DNA of 64,000 bases from the NCBI RefSeq assembly GCF_030272615.1, contig NC_081405.1, positions 569,155,095 to 569,219,094 on the forward strand, given 5' to 3'. Position numbers and translations under genes: made by a program. Positions 12,621 to 24,015 of this stretch are shown in pieces. The DNA comes from Cryptomeria japonica. Taxonomy: Eukaryota > Streptophyta > Pinopsida > Cupressales > Cupressaceae. The notes under the pieces were generated by a model that searched no databases, was not told the DNA's origin, and saw nothing but the letters and a program-made list of their open reading frames with translations. The first letter of the stretch is position 1. Each line of letters begins with the position of its first letter.

Positions 12621-14305
12621 TAGAAGAACTCTACAAACTTAGGTTTTTCCTCTGGAGTTAAAAGAGATGTCAGATGTATGTGGTGAGGTGTTTCAGGAGT
12701 CCCCACGTTGTATTCTTTTGTTTCTTCAATAAGGATTGTTGATCATTCCTGCTATGTACTAGAGGGGAGAATGTCAAACCTTTCATCCTCATGTGCCTCA
12801 GAGAGGTTTTCACCATTGGATACACTCTTTCTTTTTACTTTTGTGGGATCAAATAGTGCCATAGTGTGGTTTTCACTAGAAGATTCATATTTTATTGTTA
12901 TATTTTTGCAACTAAAAGGTTTGGCATCCACCCCGAAGTATGTGAATCCAAATTTGTGATCCCCACTTGGTATGTTATCTTGGAGTTCCAAAAAGTAAAT
13001 GATCACCTCATCATTTTGGAAATGGTCAAGACATGAGGGATTAGGTTAGTTCCATTCGATGAGTTCAGGATGGATAATGGGCATTACCTCATCGATTAGG
13101 TTAAGTTTGTTAGATGTATCAGTGAGGGCTAAGACATTGTGGCCAAGGTCATTGAGGGTACTCTCCCTATCAGAATCGAGTGTAGGATGTGACGTAGGGT
13201 CTGTGGAAGAAGTTTCTAGTTTAGGAACCCAAGAGGTCTTTATCTATGCTTCTTCATAAATAGGGACATCTTTGCAGGGTGGAGGTGGTGATGTGTCTTC
13301 CTCATCTGAAGCATTAAGCTGAATAGAATCAGATTCCCACTCATGTGAGTTGGTCTCTGAGTCGCTTTCTAGTAGCCAGTTACTGTACCATACTGGGATA
13401 TCCTTTGAGTTAAACACTGCAGGTGTGATCGGTTGATGTACCTTTGTAGATGAAATGATCGGTGCTGCAGGAAGAATTATGGGGATCAATGAATCCGATA
13501 CAGGGAGTATCAGTAGTGTTAACTCTACTGCTTCTGCTCAAATTGCCGGTGTCATAGATACTGCTATGGGTTCTGATACAGTTGTTGCTGCTAATGGTGC
13601 CATTGATGTTATTGTTGTTACTGATGGGATTGCTGGTTTGATTGGTGGGATGATGGGTGTTGTGGATGTTACTGCTAGGATTTTTAGCCTCAATGGGGCA
13701 ATTGCTATGGTGCATGATGCTTCTTTTATAATCAAAGGTGGCCTCTTTGTAATAGGATGATATAGTGGTTTGTTGGGTTTCCCTTTGAATCTAAGCCTAG
13801 TGTTATCTTTGGGTTTTAATTCTGGTTGCAGCGGTTCATGCCTTCCTTGCTTACAAGGTCCTAAAGCACTTTGACCATCATAACCCATACTTTGCATAAT
13901 GAGAAGGCCTTTGCCATACTAATCTATGGGAAGCTTAGCTTGTGGGATGTCTGTGGTGATGGGATCTTTATAGATCCATTCTGCTAAGTCTTCATCTCTG
14001 GTCTCTTCTTCTTGACTCTTTCCAAGAATGAACAATGTCAAAGTATATTGTGGCTTGATCAATGGCATTTGAAGTAACCGTTGAGGTTTTCCATGTGTTC
14101 TAGGAGAAGTGGGCATTTTTCCAATGTAAAAGAGTTGGTTGAGATTCTATTCCCCAGGACCTTCCTCTGCTATTTTCATCTTGAGCTTCTCTTGCTAGGG
14201 TATAGTGGTGTTTGAACTGGAAAGAGAGGTTGGATTTACATATGATGTGGATGAGATGGCTTCTCTATTGTTGGGAATGGTAATCTCTGGTTGATGACTG
14301 ATATT
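12621..14305 (-). pseudogene. Gypsy-A protease-RT linker with G-patch-like motif
   Basis: This minus-strand part joins protease to RT. A G-patch-like segment (about 13790-13900) reads SMGYDGQSALGPCKQGRHEP, with the Gly spacing typical of G-patch domains, which bind nucleic acid in betaretroviral proteases and RNA-processing proteins. A low-complexity Thr/Pro/Ile/Ala-rich linker (about 13410-13730) and an acidic Ser/Glu/Asp stretch (13244-13489) follow, then a stretch (12752-13006) with FGVDAKPF. The order is the same in Gypsy-B. It is interrupted by stops and ends at the NA-1 junction. The plus-strand ORF at 13455-13760 is a shadow of the low-complexity linker. Confidence 0.7.
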
Positions 14306-14310
14306 ATGAC
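14306..14310. other. Target-site duplication of NA-1, left copy (ATGAC)
   Basis: ATGAC precedes the left LTR and is repeated exactly at 20944-20948 after the right LTR. Confidence 0.9.
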
Positions 14311-14371
14311 TATTGGCATATGGACACTCCAATGAGACATTGTGTGTGATTGAAGGTTTTGTCATTGATGG

Positions 14372-14453
14372 CAACCTTGCAATCCTATGGCACCGACAAA
14401 GTATTACTCAGGAAACCTTGCAATCCTATGGCACCAGCAAGACATTATACTGG
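14372..14453 (+). repeat. 41-bp tandem duplication in NA-1 U3
   Basis: A unit beginning AACCTTGCAATCCTATGGCA occurs twice in tandem (14372-14412 and 14413-14453). The same duplication is in the 3' LTR (20141-20222), but NA-2 has a single copy, which accounts for most of its shorter LTR. Tandem U3 repeats can act as enhancers; that role is inferred. Confidence 0.75.
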
Positions 14454-14641
14454 CAAATCATTACTCAAACAAAATAGTGCTCCGGCATCAACAAAATCAA
14501 TCTACACCGGCACCGGCACAGAAGATGTACACCAGCATAGAAGGAAATATGTATATTGGCACAGGGGCCGACATGATTTTTGATATGTAATATTTTGTTT
14601 ATCATTGTAAGCCGACTTGGCAAATTGTAAAATGACTCTTG

Positions 14642-14651
14642 TATATAAAAG
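14642..14651 (+). promoter_or_regulatory. TATA box of NA-1 5' LTR
   Basis: TATATAAAAG follows GACTCTTG and is conserved in all four NA LTRs (20411, 28282 and 34029). It is the likely core promoter; transcription would start a few tens of bases downstream. Confidence 0.6.
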
Positions 14652-15176
14652 AGATCATTGTAGGCATTTGTAGGATATGGATAGAAAGCAATAAATAAAT
14701 TATAAGGCAGACCTAATGTGCGAATTGTAGGTCAAGGGTATATGTAAAGAACAGAGCAAGAACCGGTACTGAATCTAGCATTGAAGATGCTATTGTAAAG
14801 TAGTATAGAATATTGGATTTGTGTAAATCCTCATTGTAAGTCAGTGTGACTTCTTATTGAGCAATGAGCTCTAGGCAGTTGGCCTTCCTGCATGTGCAGG
14901 CCCCTATTGTAAGTAATATTCTCTTATTGGCCAGTAAGTGAATATTGTGGGTCACAAATCCCACCGAGGTTTTTCCCACACTAGGTTTCCTTGTTAAACA
15001 TCTTGTGTTATGGTGTTCTTTTCATGTGGATGCTTTTGATTCTATTATTTGCATTAATTCTTGCATACCAGTATACTGTTACTTTATATTTTGCATATTC
15101 AGTTTTAAGAAAATTTCATTATTGGTCAGATACTGATTCACCCCCCCCTCTCAGTATCTATGGGAACCCTAACAAT

Positions 15177-15188
15177 TGGTATCAGAGC
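15177..15188 (+). promoter_or_regulatory. NA-1 primer-binding site
   Basis: TGGTATCAGAGC lies two bases after the LTR and is identical to the Copia-A site, which implies initiator tRNA-Met priming. Confidence 0.9.
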
Positions 15189-15245
15189 CTGGTCCTCTAT
15201 TTTCAGAAGCCTAATAGCTTGAGGAAGATCTTGACACTGGTAAAG

Positions 15246-16337
15246 ATGGAAAATCTGATGAAGCAACTTGAAGGAGCTCTTACTGACTATGATGCAGAGA
15301 AGTTAAAAAATATCAAATTAGAAGACGATTTAAAAGCAGCTTAGGACATTATTCAGGCACTTCAAGAAAATCTTACTATTACAAGAAATAAGAGAAGAGA
15401 ACTTTGTGAAAAACTGCAAAATGAAAATGATGAAAAGGAATCACTAAATGATATGATAAGCAAATTGAAACAAGAGATCATGACAACAAAAAATGAAATG
15501 CAGGATATGACTATTAGATTCTGCAAAGAGATTGAGGATAGAAAGAAGAATGAAGAAGAATTGACCAGAAGACTAAGTGATGTAGCAAATGAGAACACAA
15601 GACTTAGCTATGAAAATGACATGTTGAAGACAGATCTGATGCATACTCAAAATGACTCGAATGAACTAATGAGACAAAAAGAGATCTTGGAAAGGGAATT
15701 GGAAACTACAAATCAACACAAAGAAAAATTCAAGAAAAGCTCAGAAGAACTTGGTACCTTATTGAAGAATCAAAAACCCAAAGGTGACACTTCTGGAGTT
15801 GGATTTGAAGTTGGAGAAAGCTCCAGTACTCCAAATACCTAGGATCAAAGAAAACCGGTAAGACCCTCTAATACTAGGAATTATCAGAACATCAATCCTC
15901 CCACCGGTCAATGCACGAAATGCAACAAAATTGGTCATAACTCGGAAAATTGCAGAATGAATGTAAGATGTTATGTTTGTGGAAGATTTGGTCATTTATC
16001 AAATAAATGCAGAACACAAACTGGCATAGGTTATGGGAAAGTTATTCAGAAAAATAATGTAACTTGTTATGCATGTAACAAGATTGGTCATATTGCTAAA
16101 TTTTGTAGAAGTAAAGGTACACCGATAGATAACAAAAGTACTAGCTTGAAAGGTAAAGAAAAGGTTGAAGAGGTTAAGCAAGAATTTTCAAAGCAATGAA
16201 TTAGAAAAGGTGATCTAAATATTGGGGTTACTCCTCCACTGGTAGAACCAACAAATGTTTCACCGGCAGGACAATATGATGCTCCACCGGCAGGACAGAG
16301 CAATGCTCCACTGGCAGGATGTTCTTCATCAAATTGA
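15246..16337 (+). pseudogene. NA-1 ORF1: coiled-coil and CCHC gag-like protein
   Basis: The frame starts at ATG 15246 (MENLMKQLEG) and ends at TGA 16335-16337, 364 codons. Roughly residues 1-185 are a charged, heptad-like coiled coil (RRELCEKLQNENDEKESLND). Three CCHC zinc knuckles follow with all ligands present: CTKCNKIGH...C, CYVCGRFGH...C and CYACNKIGH...C. A short Ala-Pro-Ala-Gly-Gln repeat forms the tail. This architecture suits an RNA-binding structural (gag-like) protein. Stops lie at 15342, 15840 and 16197; the first is Gln (CAA) in NA-2, and NA-2 has different stops, so the ancestral ORF was open. Compared with NA-2 it lacks one knuckle module after residue about 199. Confidence 0.85.
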
Positions 16338-16643
16338 AGAAAATTATCTTGAGGGTTTGGCAATTTAATGACACATGTGCTATTATTCCCTCGATTAGAG
16401 AAAAGAAGTTGAAAATCCTTCATTACCCACAAATAAAGTTGAGTTAATACATTGCCGACAAACAATTAATGTGGTAGGTAGAAGAAAAGACTTTATAAAA
16501 TAAGGTTTTTGGCTCCATTTCATTTCACTGTGAATTCAAAATTTCAGAGAGCACGAAGATTTCTGAGCTAAGGCATTCCAAGCAAAGAGGCAAAGAACTT
16601 CAACAATCAATCCATCCAAAGGTAGAGAAAGGTATTTATCATC
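16338..16643 (+). other. NA-1 ORF1-ORF2 spacer
   Basis: This 306-bp non-coding stretch is conserved with NA-2 (30043-30344). It carries CTTGAGGGTTTGGCAAT, a TTCCCTCGATTAGAG block and GACTTTATAAAATAAGGTTT just before ORF2. The last could be an internal promoter-like TATAAAA. How ORF2 is expressed (separate transcript, splicing or re-initiation) cannot be told from sequence. Confidence 0.5.
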
Positions 16644-19600
16644 ATTGCATCCTCCTCTGCACCTGAATTCATAGAAAACCCTATAGTAGTCGAGGTTATA
16701 AAATGACCTAGGCCCGTGTTTCAGCTAGTTCCCGAGGTAGCTAAGAAAGATGACAACATAGGTGCTTTTTCCCAAATTCCAAACGGTGTTGTTTATGCAG
16801 AAGACCCTAGAATGTATATTCATTGCAACATAGAGGAATTAGGTGATGAAGAAATCAAAAACATGTATAAATCTGTTATATGTGACAATGTCAGAAATGT
16901 GAAACCTAAATATAAAATTGTTGAAACCCTAAGATTCACTGAAATCCTCTACATTCCTAAATTTCCCAAGGAAGTGGTTAGGATAGTTCTTAGCAGAGGA
17001 CATGGCTCATTCTTTTGGCTTGACTCAGTGCATAAAATTACAAAGGTAGCTATGAAAGTAGTAATAGGTTTACCTTCCACCAGTACTAGACCCGACAAAA
17101 CCAAGAAGGTCTCCAATGACCTAGTAATGAAATTAGCTGGTGCAACATCCGACAAAAGATCATTGAGGGTTAATGATGTGACTGATACAAATGTGAGATT
17201 CATTAGCATGATTCTAGGTTACAAAGCAACTCATGCAAATAGGCTTAACTCTGTTTCTAGTTTGTGCATAAAAAGTGCTTATGACATGGTTAAGGACAAT
17301 GTAAAAATTGATATCTATGAATGGTTAAAAGATGAGTTAATTAACAATTTGGTAAAAATCAAGAAGGATAAGAAAGGAACCTTTAGATTTGGAAATTTGC
17401 TTCTATGCTTAATGTTACATATAACCAAATAGGCTCCCGGTATAGGCTATAAGGATTTTGGATTCGACATACCGGTAGGAAGACAATTGTCTGACTTATT
17501 CAACAACATGGGTGAAAATAGAGAAAAGAATATCAATGAGTATTTTCAAGCACTAAAGGTCAGAATGAATAAAAGAATCAGACTATCACAAGAAATTGTC
17601 AACAAATACAAGGATGATATATGCTTTGTAATAAAAAAGAATGAGATCTGGATGGAAGTAGTCATCCCAAGAACAATCTGGGTTACAGAGATGGGGTATG
17701 AAACAGATGACCACATAGTGGAAACTTATGCCAAAGCACTTCTGGAAGCCCCTAATGAACCAAAGGAAGAAGTATTTGGTAGTGCTGAGACCATCGAAAG
17801 TCAAATTCAATCTAAAAAGAGAGTAAAGAAAGTTGAGGCATTTGTGAGGAAAGGAACCAGGCAAGCAAAAGCCATAAAAGATGATGTATTAAAGAAAACC
17901 GGCATAACAGAAGAAGAGTTGGCAGCCCAACAGCCTAAAACTTAGCTATCACTAGTAGATACCTCCTCAGAAGGAGATATGCCAACAACTTTCAAAAGAG
18001 TTGTTAGGAAAAGAGACCCCTCACTGGTATCCACTCCTTCACCTAGAAGGACAAGATAGAAGCAACAAGTTGTGAGGTCTCCAGTCAAGAAAGCCACACC
18101 TAAGAAAAAGTTGACCCCCAAAAAGAAGAAGAAGACAAACACTGACTTGGCCCCTTTTGACATATTACTAAATGAGATCATAGAGGAAGGTAAATTGAAA
18201 AACATAGGGAAAATCTATGACACCCTATCAGATGATGAGAAAGGACAAGTCGAGGAAAGTGTTATATTACACATGGACATGTATAAAAAGTTTTTGATGC
18301 AAGTCCTAAATGAAATTCCTAATGAATTATATAAAAGACTTGAGGCCAGAAGGAAAGGAATAGTTGAGTTGGATAAGAAAATTAAAATAGAAAAATTACT
18401 TGTAGTATACCCGGTCAACTCACCTAGGGAAATTGATGATTTGATAGCTTAGGCTAACCGGACAGTTTTTTCCACTGCACACCGACAAATATCACTAATG
18501 GTAGGTAGAGTTACTGAAGTTTCAAATGAAACAGAAGATGGTTGGGATACATTCTTGGTTGAAAAAGAAAAACAAGAAGAATATAGGAATCCCAAGCCCA
18601 TTCTGGTATATCAAAAGGAAAAAGGGAAAGGTAAAGTTGGTGGACCACCAAGTATCAAGATTAGAGACAACTTACCCCCACCTCCTTTAAATACTCCACC
18701 GATAAAAACAACAACTGTAGAAGATCAACCGACAGCTGAGAGCATGGACACAGAGGATAATAATCCTAATCTTGAAGTCCTATATACTATGAATGTTGAT
18801 ACTCAAAAAATCAACACAGTGGTAGATAAGGATACCACAGATAAATCTGATAACAAAGAGCAACTAGCAATAGGAAACAAAGAGGAACCGGCAACAGGAA
18901 ACAAAGAGTAACCGGCAGTAGATTCAGAGAAAAAGATGGAATTTGGAACACAAACAAAGCAACCAACAGAGCTAAAGGCTCTAGAACAGATGCCACGGGT
19001 AAGAAATGATGTAGGAAAAACTATGCTTAAAGAGATGGAGACATAAATAGACCTACCAGAGGTCAATACCAGCATGGTCACTTCCACCGGCACTCAGTTT
19101 ATTGGGTCACCATCAAATCTAACAGAGGTATTGCTCGAATCTATCAAGAAAATAACTAATTATAGCTCACAAGCCTATAAAGCGATAGATGATTCAATTC
19201 CAGTTTTGAAATCAATAGCTCCCAATTGTAATATAGCCAACAAAGATTCTTTAGGCCGGTTGGATACACTTTGTAAATATATTTCTAGAAATTTTGAGCA
19301 AACAAAGGTAGAAACTGCAAAGGAAAGTGTAGAAAAAGAGAAAAAAAAATTCTTTGAGGAAGGAATAAAGAAGTGTAATAGGGAATTTGACACACTTCTA
19401 TCGGAACTGTGCAATTTATTGAAAGAGTACAAAACTCTATACAAAGACACCTGTAAGATAAACTTTTTGACCACAGATGTAGACAAAAAGATGAGCAAGG
19501 TACAAGAAGAGATCAATAAACTTGCTGATAATTTTGTTAACTCACCTGATACATTATCAATTTTTGAGGAAAAGATAACAAATTTTGAGGAAGAATTTCT

Positions 19601-19874
19601 CAAATTAGAAAGAGAAAAAGAGAAAATAATAAACAAGGAAAAATTTTTGAGATCTAAACTAAGTCCAAGGTTAGACTATTTAGCATCTCTGCATAAGGAA
19701 ATCTCAGAGGCACTAACATAGGGTAGCAAAACACCAACAGAGCACTTGCACCATCTCACAGGTACAATATACATAACTGAGATAGCAATAAAGGAGAGCA
19801 AGAAGTTTATGGATGGCATAAACTTAATTTTGGGAGATATTCTTCAGATAATAACTACCCACCTACAAGGTTGA
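16644..19874 (+). pseudogene. NA-1 ORF2: large protein of unknown function
   Basis: A single frame of about 1077 codons runs to TGA 19872-19874 without any frameshift but with many nonsense codons: 16699 region, 17430, 17943, 18057, 18450, 18909, 19044 and 19719. The start codon is lost (ATT at 16644 where NA-2 has ATG). The N-terminal third holds DPRMYIHCNIEELG and GHGSFFWLDSVHKITK. A lysine-rich patch at about residues 479-502 (KKKLTPKKKKK) looks like a nuclear localisation signal. An acidic/Thr-rich linker and a C-terminal coiled coil (about 830-1020) follow. I do not recognise the family and see no enzyme motif. A structural or packaging role is only a guess. Most stops are Gln codons in NA-2. 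Confidence 0.75.
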
Positions 19875-20079
19875 GGTTATGAATTGGTACAACTACAAAA
19901 TCTAATAACCTTTGTCATTGATGCTAAAGGGGGAGTAGTAGATGAGAAAATTCAAAACACAGGGATCACATGCTTAGGGGGAGCTCTCACATTTTTTGTA
20001 ACATTTTTTGGTCTACACATTTTTGGATATCTTTTTGAAATTTCTCATGAGTGTTGCCATCAATGCCAAAGGGGGAGAT
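19875..20079 (+). promoter_or_regulatory. NA-1 3' region with polypurine tracts
   Basis: Three G-rich tracts lie here: AAAGGGGGAG at 19926-19935, TAGGGGGAG at 19975-19983 and AAAGGGGGAGAT at 20068-20079. The last abuts the LTR and is the functional plus-strand primer candidate. A 13-bp inverted repeat (GTTGCCATCAATG, 20053-20065, with CATTGATGGCAAC, 20132-20144) encloses this tract and the LTR start. Confidence 0.8.
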
Positions 20080-20943
20080 TGTTGGCATATGGACACTCCA
20101 ATGAGACATTGTGTGTGATTGAAGGTTTTGTCATTGATGGCAACCTTGCAATCCTATGGCACCGACAAAGCATTACTCAGGCAACCTTGCAATCCTATGG
20201 CATCGGTAAGACATTATACCAGCAAAGCATTACTCAAACAAGACAGTGCTCCGGCATCAACAAAATCAATCTACACCGGCACTGGTACAGAAGATGTACA
20301 CCAGCACAGAAGGAAATATGTATACCGACACAGAGGCCGACAGGATTTTTGATATGTAATATTTTGTTTATCATTGTAAGCTGACTTGGCAAATTGTAAA
20401 ATGACTCTTGTATATAAAAGAGATCATTGTAGGCATTTGTGGGATATGGATAGAAAGCAATAAATAAATTATAAGGTAGACCTAATGTGTGAATTGTAGG
20501 TCAAGGGTATATGTAAAGAACAGAGCAAGAACTGGTACTGAATCTAGCATTGAAGATGCTATTGTAAAGTAGTACAAAATATTGGATTTGTGTAAATCCT
20601 CATTGTAAGTCATTGTGACTTCTTATTGAGCAGTGAGCTCTAGGCAGTTGGCCTTCCTGCATGTGCAGGCCCCTATTGTAAGTAGTATTCTCTTATTGGC
20701 CAGTAAGTGAATATTGTGGGTCACAAATCCCACTGAGGTTTTTCCCACACCGGGTTTCCTTGTTAAACATCTTGTGTTATGGTGTTCTTTTCATGTGGAT
20801 GCTTTTGATTCTAATATTTGCATACATTCTTGCATACCGGTATACTGTTACTTTATATTCTGCATATTCAGTTTTAAGAAAATTTCATTACCGGTCAGAT
20901 ACTGATTCACCCCCCCCTCTCAATATCTGTGGGAACCCTAACA
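20080..20943 (+). repeat. NA-1 3' LTR
   Basis: It is 864 bp, starts TGTTGGCATATGG and ends CCCTAACA. It is the same length as the 5' LTR and carries the same 41-bp U3 duplication, TATA box (20411-20420) and C-tract. Scattered substitutions separate the pair. Confidence 0.95.
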
Positions 20944-20948
20944 ATGAC
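20944..20948. other. Target-site duplication of NA-1, right copy (ATGAC)
   Basis: This is an exact match to 14306-14310. Gypsy-A protease sequence resumes directly after it. Confidence 0.9.
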
Positions 20949-23106
20949 AATATGCAAAGGGGTTTGCATAGCCCAAGATTGTGATTTCTACACCATTATG
21001 AGGGAACTTGATACACTGATGGTATGTGGATGGAACAGCTTGCATGGCATGTATCCAAGGTCTTCCTAATAATAAATAGTATGGCAGAGGAAGGTCCAAA
21101 ACCTGACATATGATGTGTTTCACCTCACCATGGGGCCCACTTGGATTGGTAGTACAATAACTCCTTTGGATGAACACTCTACATTATCATAAGCTTTGAT
21201 TGTGATATTCTTGCGGGGATCCATTGATTCAATTGCATATCCCAATGTTGTGACTAATTGTAGAGTACAAATATCTAGGCCTACTCCATTATCGATCAAG
21301 ACTGGCTTGATCTTATGTTGGTTGATAAACCCTTCAATTTGGAGTGAGGCGTTGTGAAGTTGCTGGAAGGATGAGTTGTCAATTTTAGAGAAAGTGAGAA
21401 AAGGTGATGATCTTAGGTCTCCAACCATAGCTTGGAACTGATCTGTATTTAGGTTTGCATGGACTGATGCCTCTTGGAGAGATTGATCCAAGATTGTTTT
21501 ATGGGATGGTGATAGGCGCAATAGCTCTAAGATAGATATCAGTGCAGACATTTTGTCTAATTGGTCCACAAGGTTATACTACTTTGGGATAGATGGGCTG
21601 CCTTGTGGAGCTACTTTTATGGTAATCTTGCCACGACGTGTAACAACATTGCAAGTGGAGCTGGGATTTTTGATGGTAATAGTTGCAATTTTTTCACTGG
21701 CATCATATAGGTGATTCACAATGCAATTATACACAGCTTGCATATAATTGGTGGTATCTGTGTTTCTCCCTAAAGTGGAAGGACCCCTTTGATCATGTGA
21801 TGGAAGTGGATTTTAAACATGAGATGATCATTATTTGTTGTCTTTGGGTCATGTCCTTTGATTTCAATTTCACCTCACTCAATAAGATACTGAATAAGAT
21901 CTTTCAATCTGTGACAATTGCTTGTTTTATGCCCTTTCCCTTGATGGAAATCACAATGTTCAGTATCCCTCCACCATGAAGGCTTGACTTGAGATTCATA
22001 ATTTGATGTTTTGGGCAAGGTCACCAAATTTTGAGAAACCAACTGACGTAACATTGTTTTGATGGGTTCCCCTAAGGGAGTGTATGTTCATTTTGGTTTA
22101 AAATTTTGTTGACGTTGTCTGGGTTCCTCTTGAGATGTGTTGCGGCCTTTATTTGGAGGAGCAACTGTGTTAGTCTTGGGTGGGGGGTTCTGTCCTACAA
22201 ATTGAACCATAGGTTGTGCACTTTTGATAGTTCTTGTATCCACAACCCCGTCGTTGATGACGTTTTTATTTTTGTTCCAAAAGTTAGGCTTGTCACTATT
22301 AAAGCATGGGTGAGGGCCATCCTTTGGCTCATTATATATCTTGATAAGTCCTTTTTTGATGAGAGCCCGCTCACATTTTAAGCCTTTGGTGTTCATGTCA
22401 TTGAAAGAGTCTGTGTCTTTTACATCTAGGTGAAATTCCATTTCTTCGTTTAAGTTGGAAATAAATATTTCCACTAGTTCTTGTTCAAGCCACTGAAGAG
22501 AACGTTTGCTAGACATTTGACGCCATCGTTGCAGAAAGACTAAAAATAGTTCACTTGGTTTTTGTTTAGTGTTACATAGATCAGCCATGGTGATATCACG
22601 TTCAATGTTGTGGGAGTAATGTGCCAGGAATTTCTGGACTAACTCTTCGAAGGTCCTAATGCCACTTGGTAATCGGAAAAACCATGATGCGGTTGTTCCT
22701 CCCAAGCTTTGGGGAAAAAGTCGCATTAGGTAAGTATCCTCATATGACACTTCGAGGCAAGCTGAATGGAATTCTCTAACATGATCACGAGGATCTCCTT
22801 TTCCTCTATACTTTTCAACTTGGGTGTTTCAAACCCTCATAGAAAAGGTGGCATATGAAGATTCCTATCAAAGGGATAGGGACAAATGTCATTGAGTGAA
22901 AATTGATTTGTTTTTACACCACTATGAAGTTGTTGGGAGATATTTTTGACTTCTTGCCGCAAAATGTCTATTTCATTTGGAGGAGGAGGTGGGGGATTAC
23001 CTTGAGGAAGGTTATATCTGATGTGATCTTGACCTCTTTCATCCTCATTAAAAATTTGGCATTCTGATGCTTGTTTTAGTTGTGCAACATCAAAGTTAGA
23101 GGGTAG
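20949..23106 (-). pseudogene. Gypsy-A gag C-terminal part and protease
   Basis: The minus-strand frame starts at the X-1 junction (23106) with LPSNFDVAQLK, runs through a proline-rich stretch (NPPPPPPNEI) and then the retrotransposon gag domain (22088-22750: YLMRLFPQSLGG, WFFRLPSGI, FLQRWRQM). A zinc-knuckle variant CDFHQGKGHKTSNC lies at 21914-21954 after a Trp-Trp pair. The aspartic protease (20949-21570) has LIDNGVGLDIC in place of the classic DSG loop, as in other Tat-lineage elements, and ends LLGRPWIHAM, VPSTYHQCIKFPH. Stops separate the pieces. Gag would form the particle, and protease would cleave the polyprotein. Confidence 0.88.
23102..23106. other. Target-site duplication of X-1, left copy (GGTAG)
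   Basis: GGTAG before the left TG end of X-1 corresponds to AGTAG at 36134-36138, with one mismatch. Bringing the two flanks together joins the Gypsy-A gag frame as GAKL-PSNFDV, which matches GAKLPQDF in Gypsy-B. This supports the boundary. Confidence 0.75.
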
Positions 23107-24015
23107 TGTTGTTCTCAAATTCTGATTCCCTTCGTATCCCTTTTGATGAAAAAGAATAACTCTATATATGAATGGAGAAATCAAGGAACAAGAACCTTAG
23201 AGCAACATATGACAAGGTTTTAATAACCTTCTACACTTTGAACTTATCCAAAGTTTAGGCAAGTATACCTTATGTGAATAATTTCACACTTTTAAACAAA
23301 ATCCACAGTAACCATTGTCCAAAAACCAGTGGATCTTATTGCCTTAAACAAAAACTGAAAAATATAGGAAAACTTAGGCTTATTTTTAGTGTTGATCCTC
23401 AAGAGATTTAGAAAAGAAAACATTAACAGATACCAGTGCCTTATCCAGGCTACAGATTCATCTATGTTAAACAAGAACTTCAAAATCAAACATATCCATG
23501 CATCTCAATCATTTTGGCTTCTACCAATTCCATACATGCCTGACATGTATAAGAATCCTCCCTTATTATACTAAACAATGTCAATAAAATTCAAAGTTCC
23601 CAACATATAACCTACTAATAAAGATATTTCTCGCATATTTAATTCCCCTCCTGAAGAAGAAAGCTAAGAAACATATCTATGAAGATTGCTTTACAATCCC
23701 TGTTCAATTGAAGTAACCCTAAATTACCCAAATGAAACCAACAAAATATTTGAAAGCATACTAGAAGACAACACAAATTTAAGGCTCAAATTTGATGGTC
23801 TGTATATTTATATTCAATTTGGAAAATCTTACAAAACTTAGATAACTAAATGCGAAACACTAGAAAAACACAGATAAATTTCTGCAGAGTTTCTTTACAA
23901 ATTCTTGTGATCATTTTTTCATTGTCCTGGTATCCATTTATAATAGCATGGATGCATACAAGCTTCAGACCCTTTTGAAAAAGTTTGTTACAAACCGAAT
24001 TACTCTCCAAGAAAT
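23107..24015 (-). other. X-1 3' tail
   Basis: This is a 909-bp AT-rich stretch downstream of the X-1 frame. It has no recognisable motif, and I find no copy of it near the right end of X-1, which is why an LTR is not called. Confidence 0.5.

Larger units (their letters stand above)
14311..15174 (+). repeat. NA-1 5' LTR
   Basis: It is 864 bp, ends CCCTAACA and starts TATTGGCATATGG where all other copies have TGTTGGCATATGG, so its terminal TG has mutated to TA. Near the inner end is an eight-C tract (CACCCCCCCCTCTC). The middle part, including GAGCTCTAGGCAGTTGGCC and CTGCATGTGCAG, closely resembles the Copia LTRs. Confidence 0.93.
14311..20943 (+). mobile_element. NA-1: non-autonomous two-ORF LTR retrotransposon
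   Basis: This 6633-bp element has two 864-bp LTRs and a perfect 5-bp duplication. Internal parts in order are primer-binding site, ORF1 (coiled coil plus CCHC), a 306-bp spacer, ORF2 (unknown, about 1076 codons), a 3' region with polypurine tracts and the 3' LTR. No protease, integrase, RT or RNase H motif is found in any frame. It is therefore a large retrotransposon derivative or TR-GAG-like element that needs enzymes from elsewhere. Primer-binding site, polypurine tracts and LTR R/U5 portion match the Copia elements here. NA-2 is a second copy. It is inserted in the protease-RT linker of Gypsy-A. Confidence 0.92.

Noticed and set aside
13455-13760. 101-codon plus-strand ORF rich in Gly, Ala and Val
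   Set aside because: It is the reverse reading of the low-complexity linker of Gypsy-A, whose coding strand is minus.
19175-19636. 153-codon minus-strand ORF (and the matching 32821-33282)
   Set aside because: It is an antisense shadow of the Lys/Glu-rich coiled coil of ORF2 in NA-1 and NA-2; it is Ser/Leu/Phe-rich, as expected from reversed charged codons.
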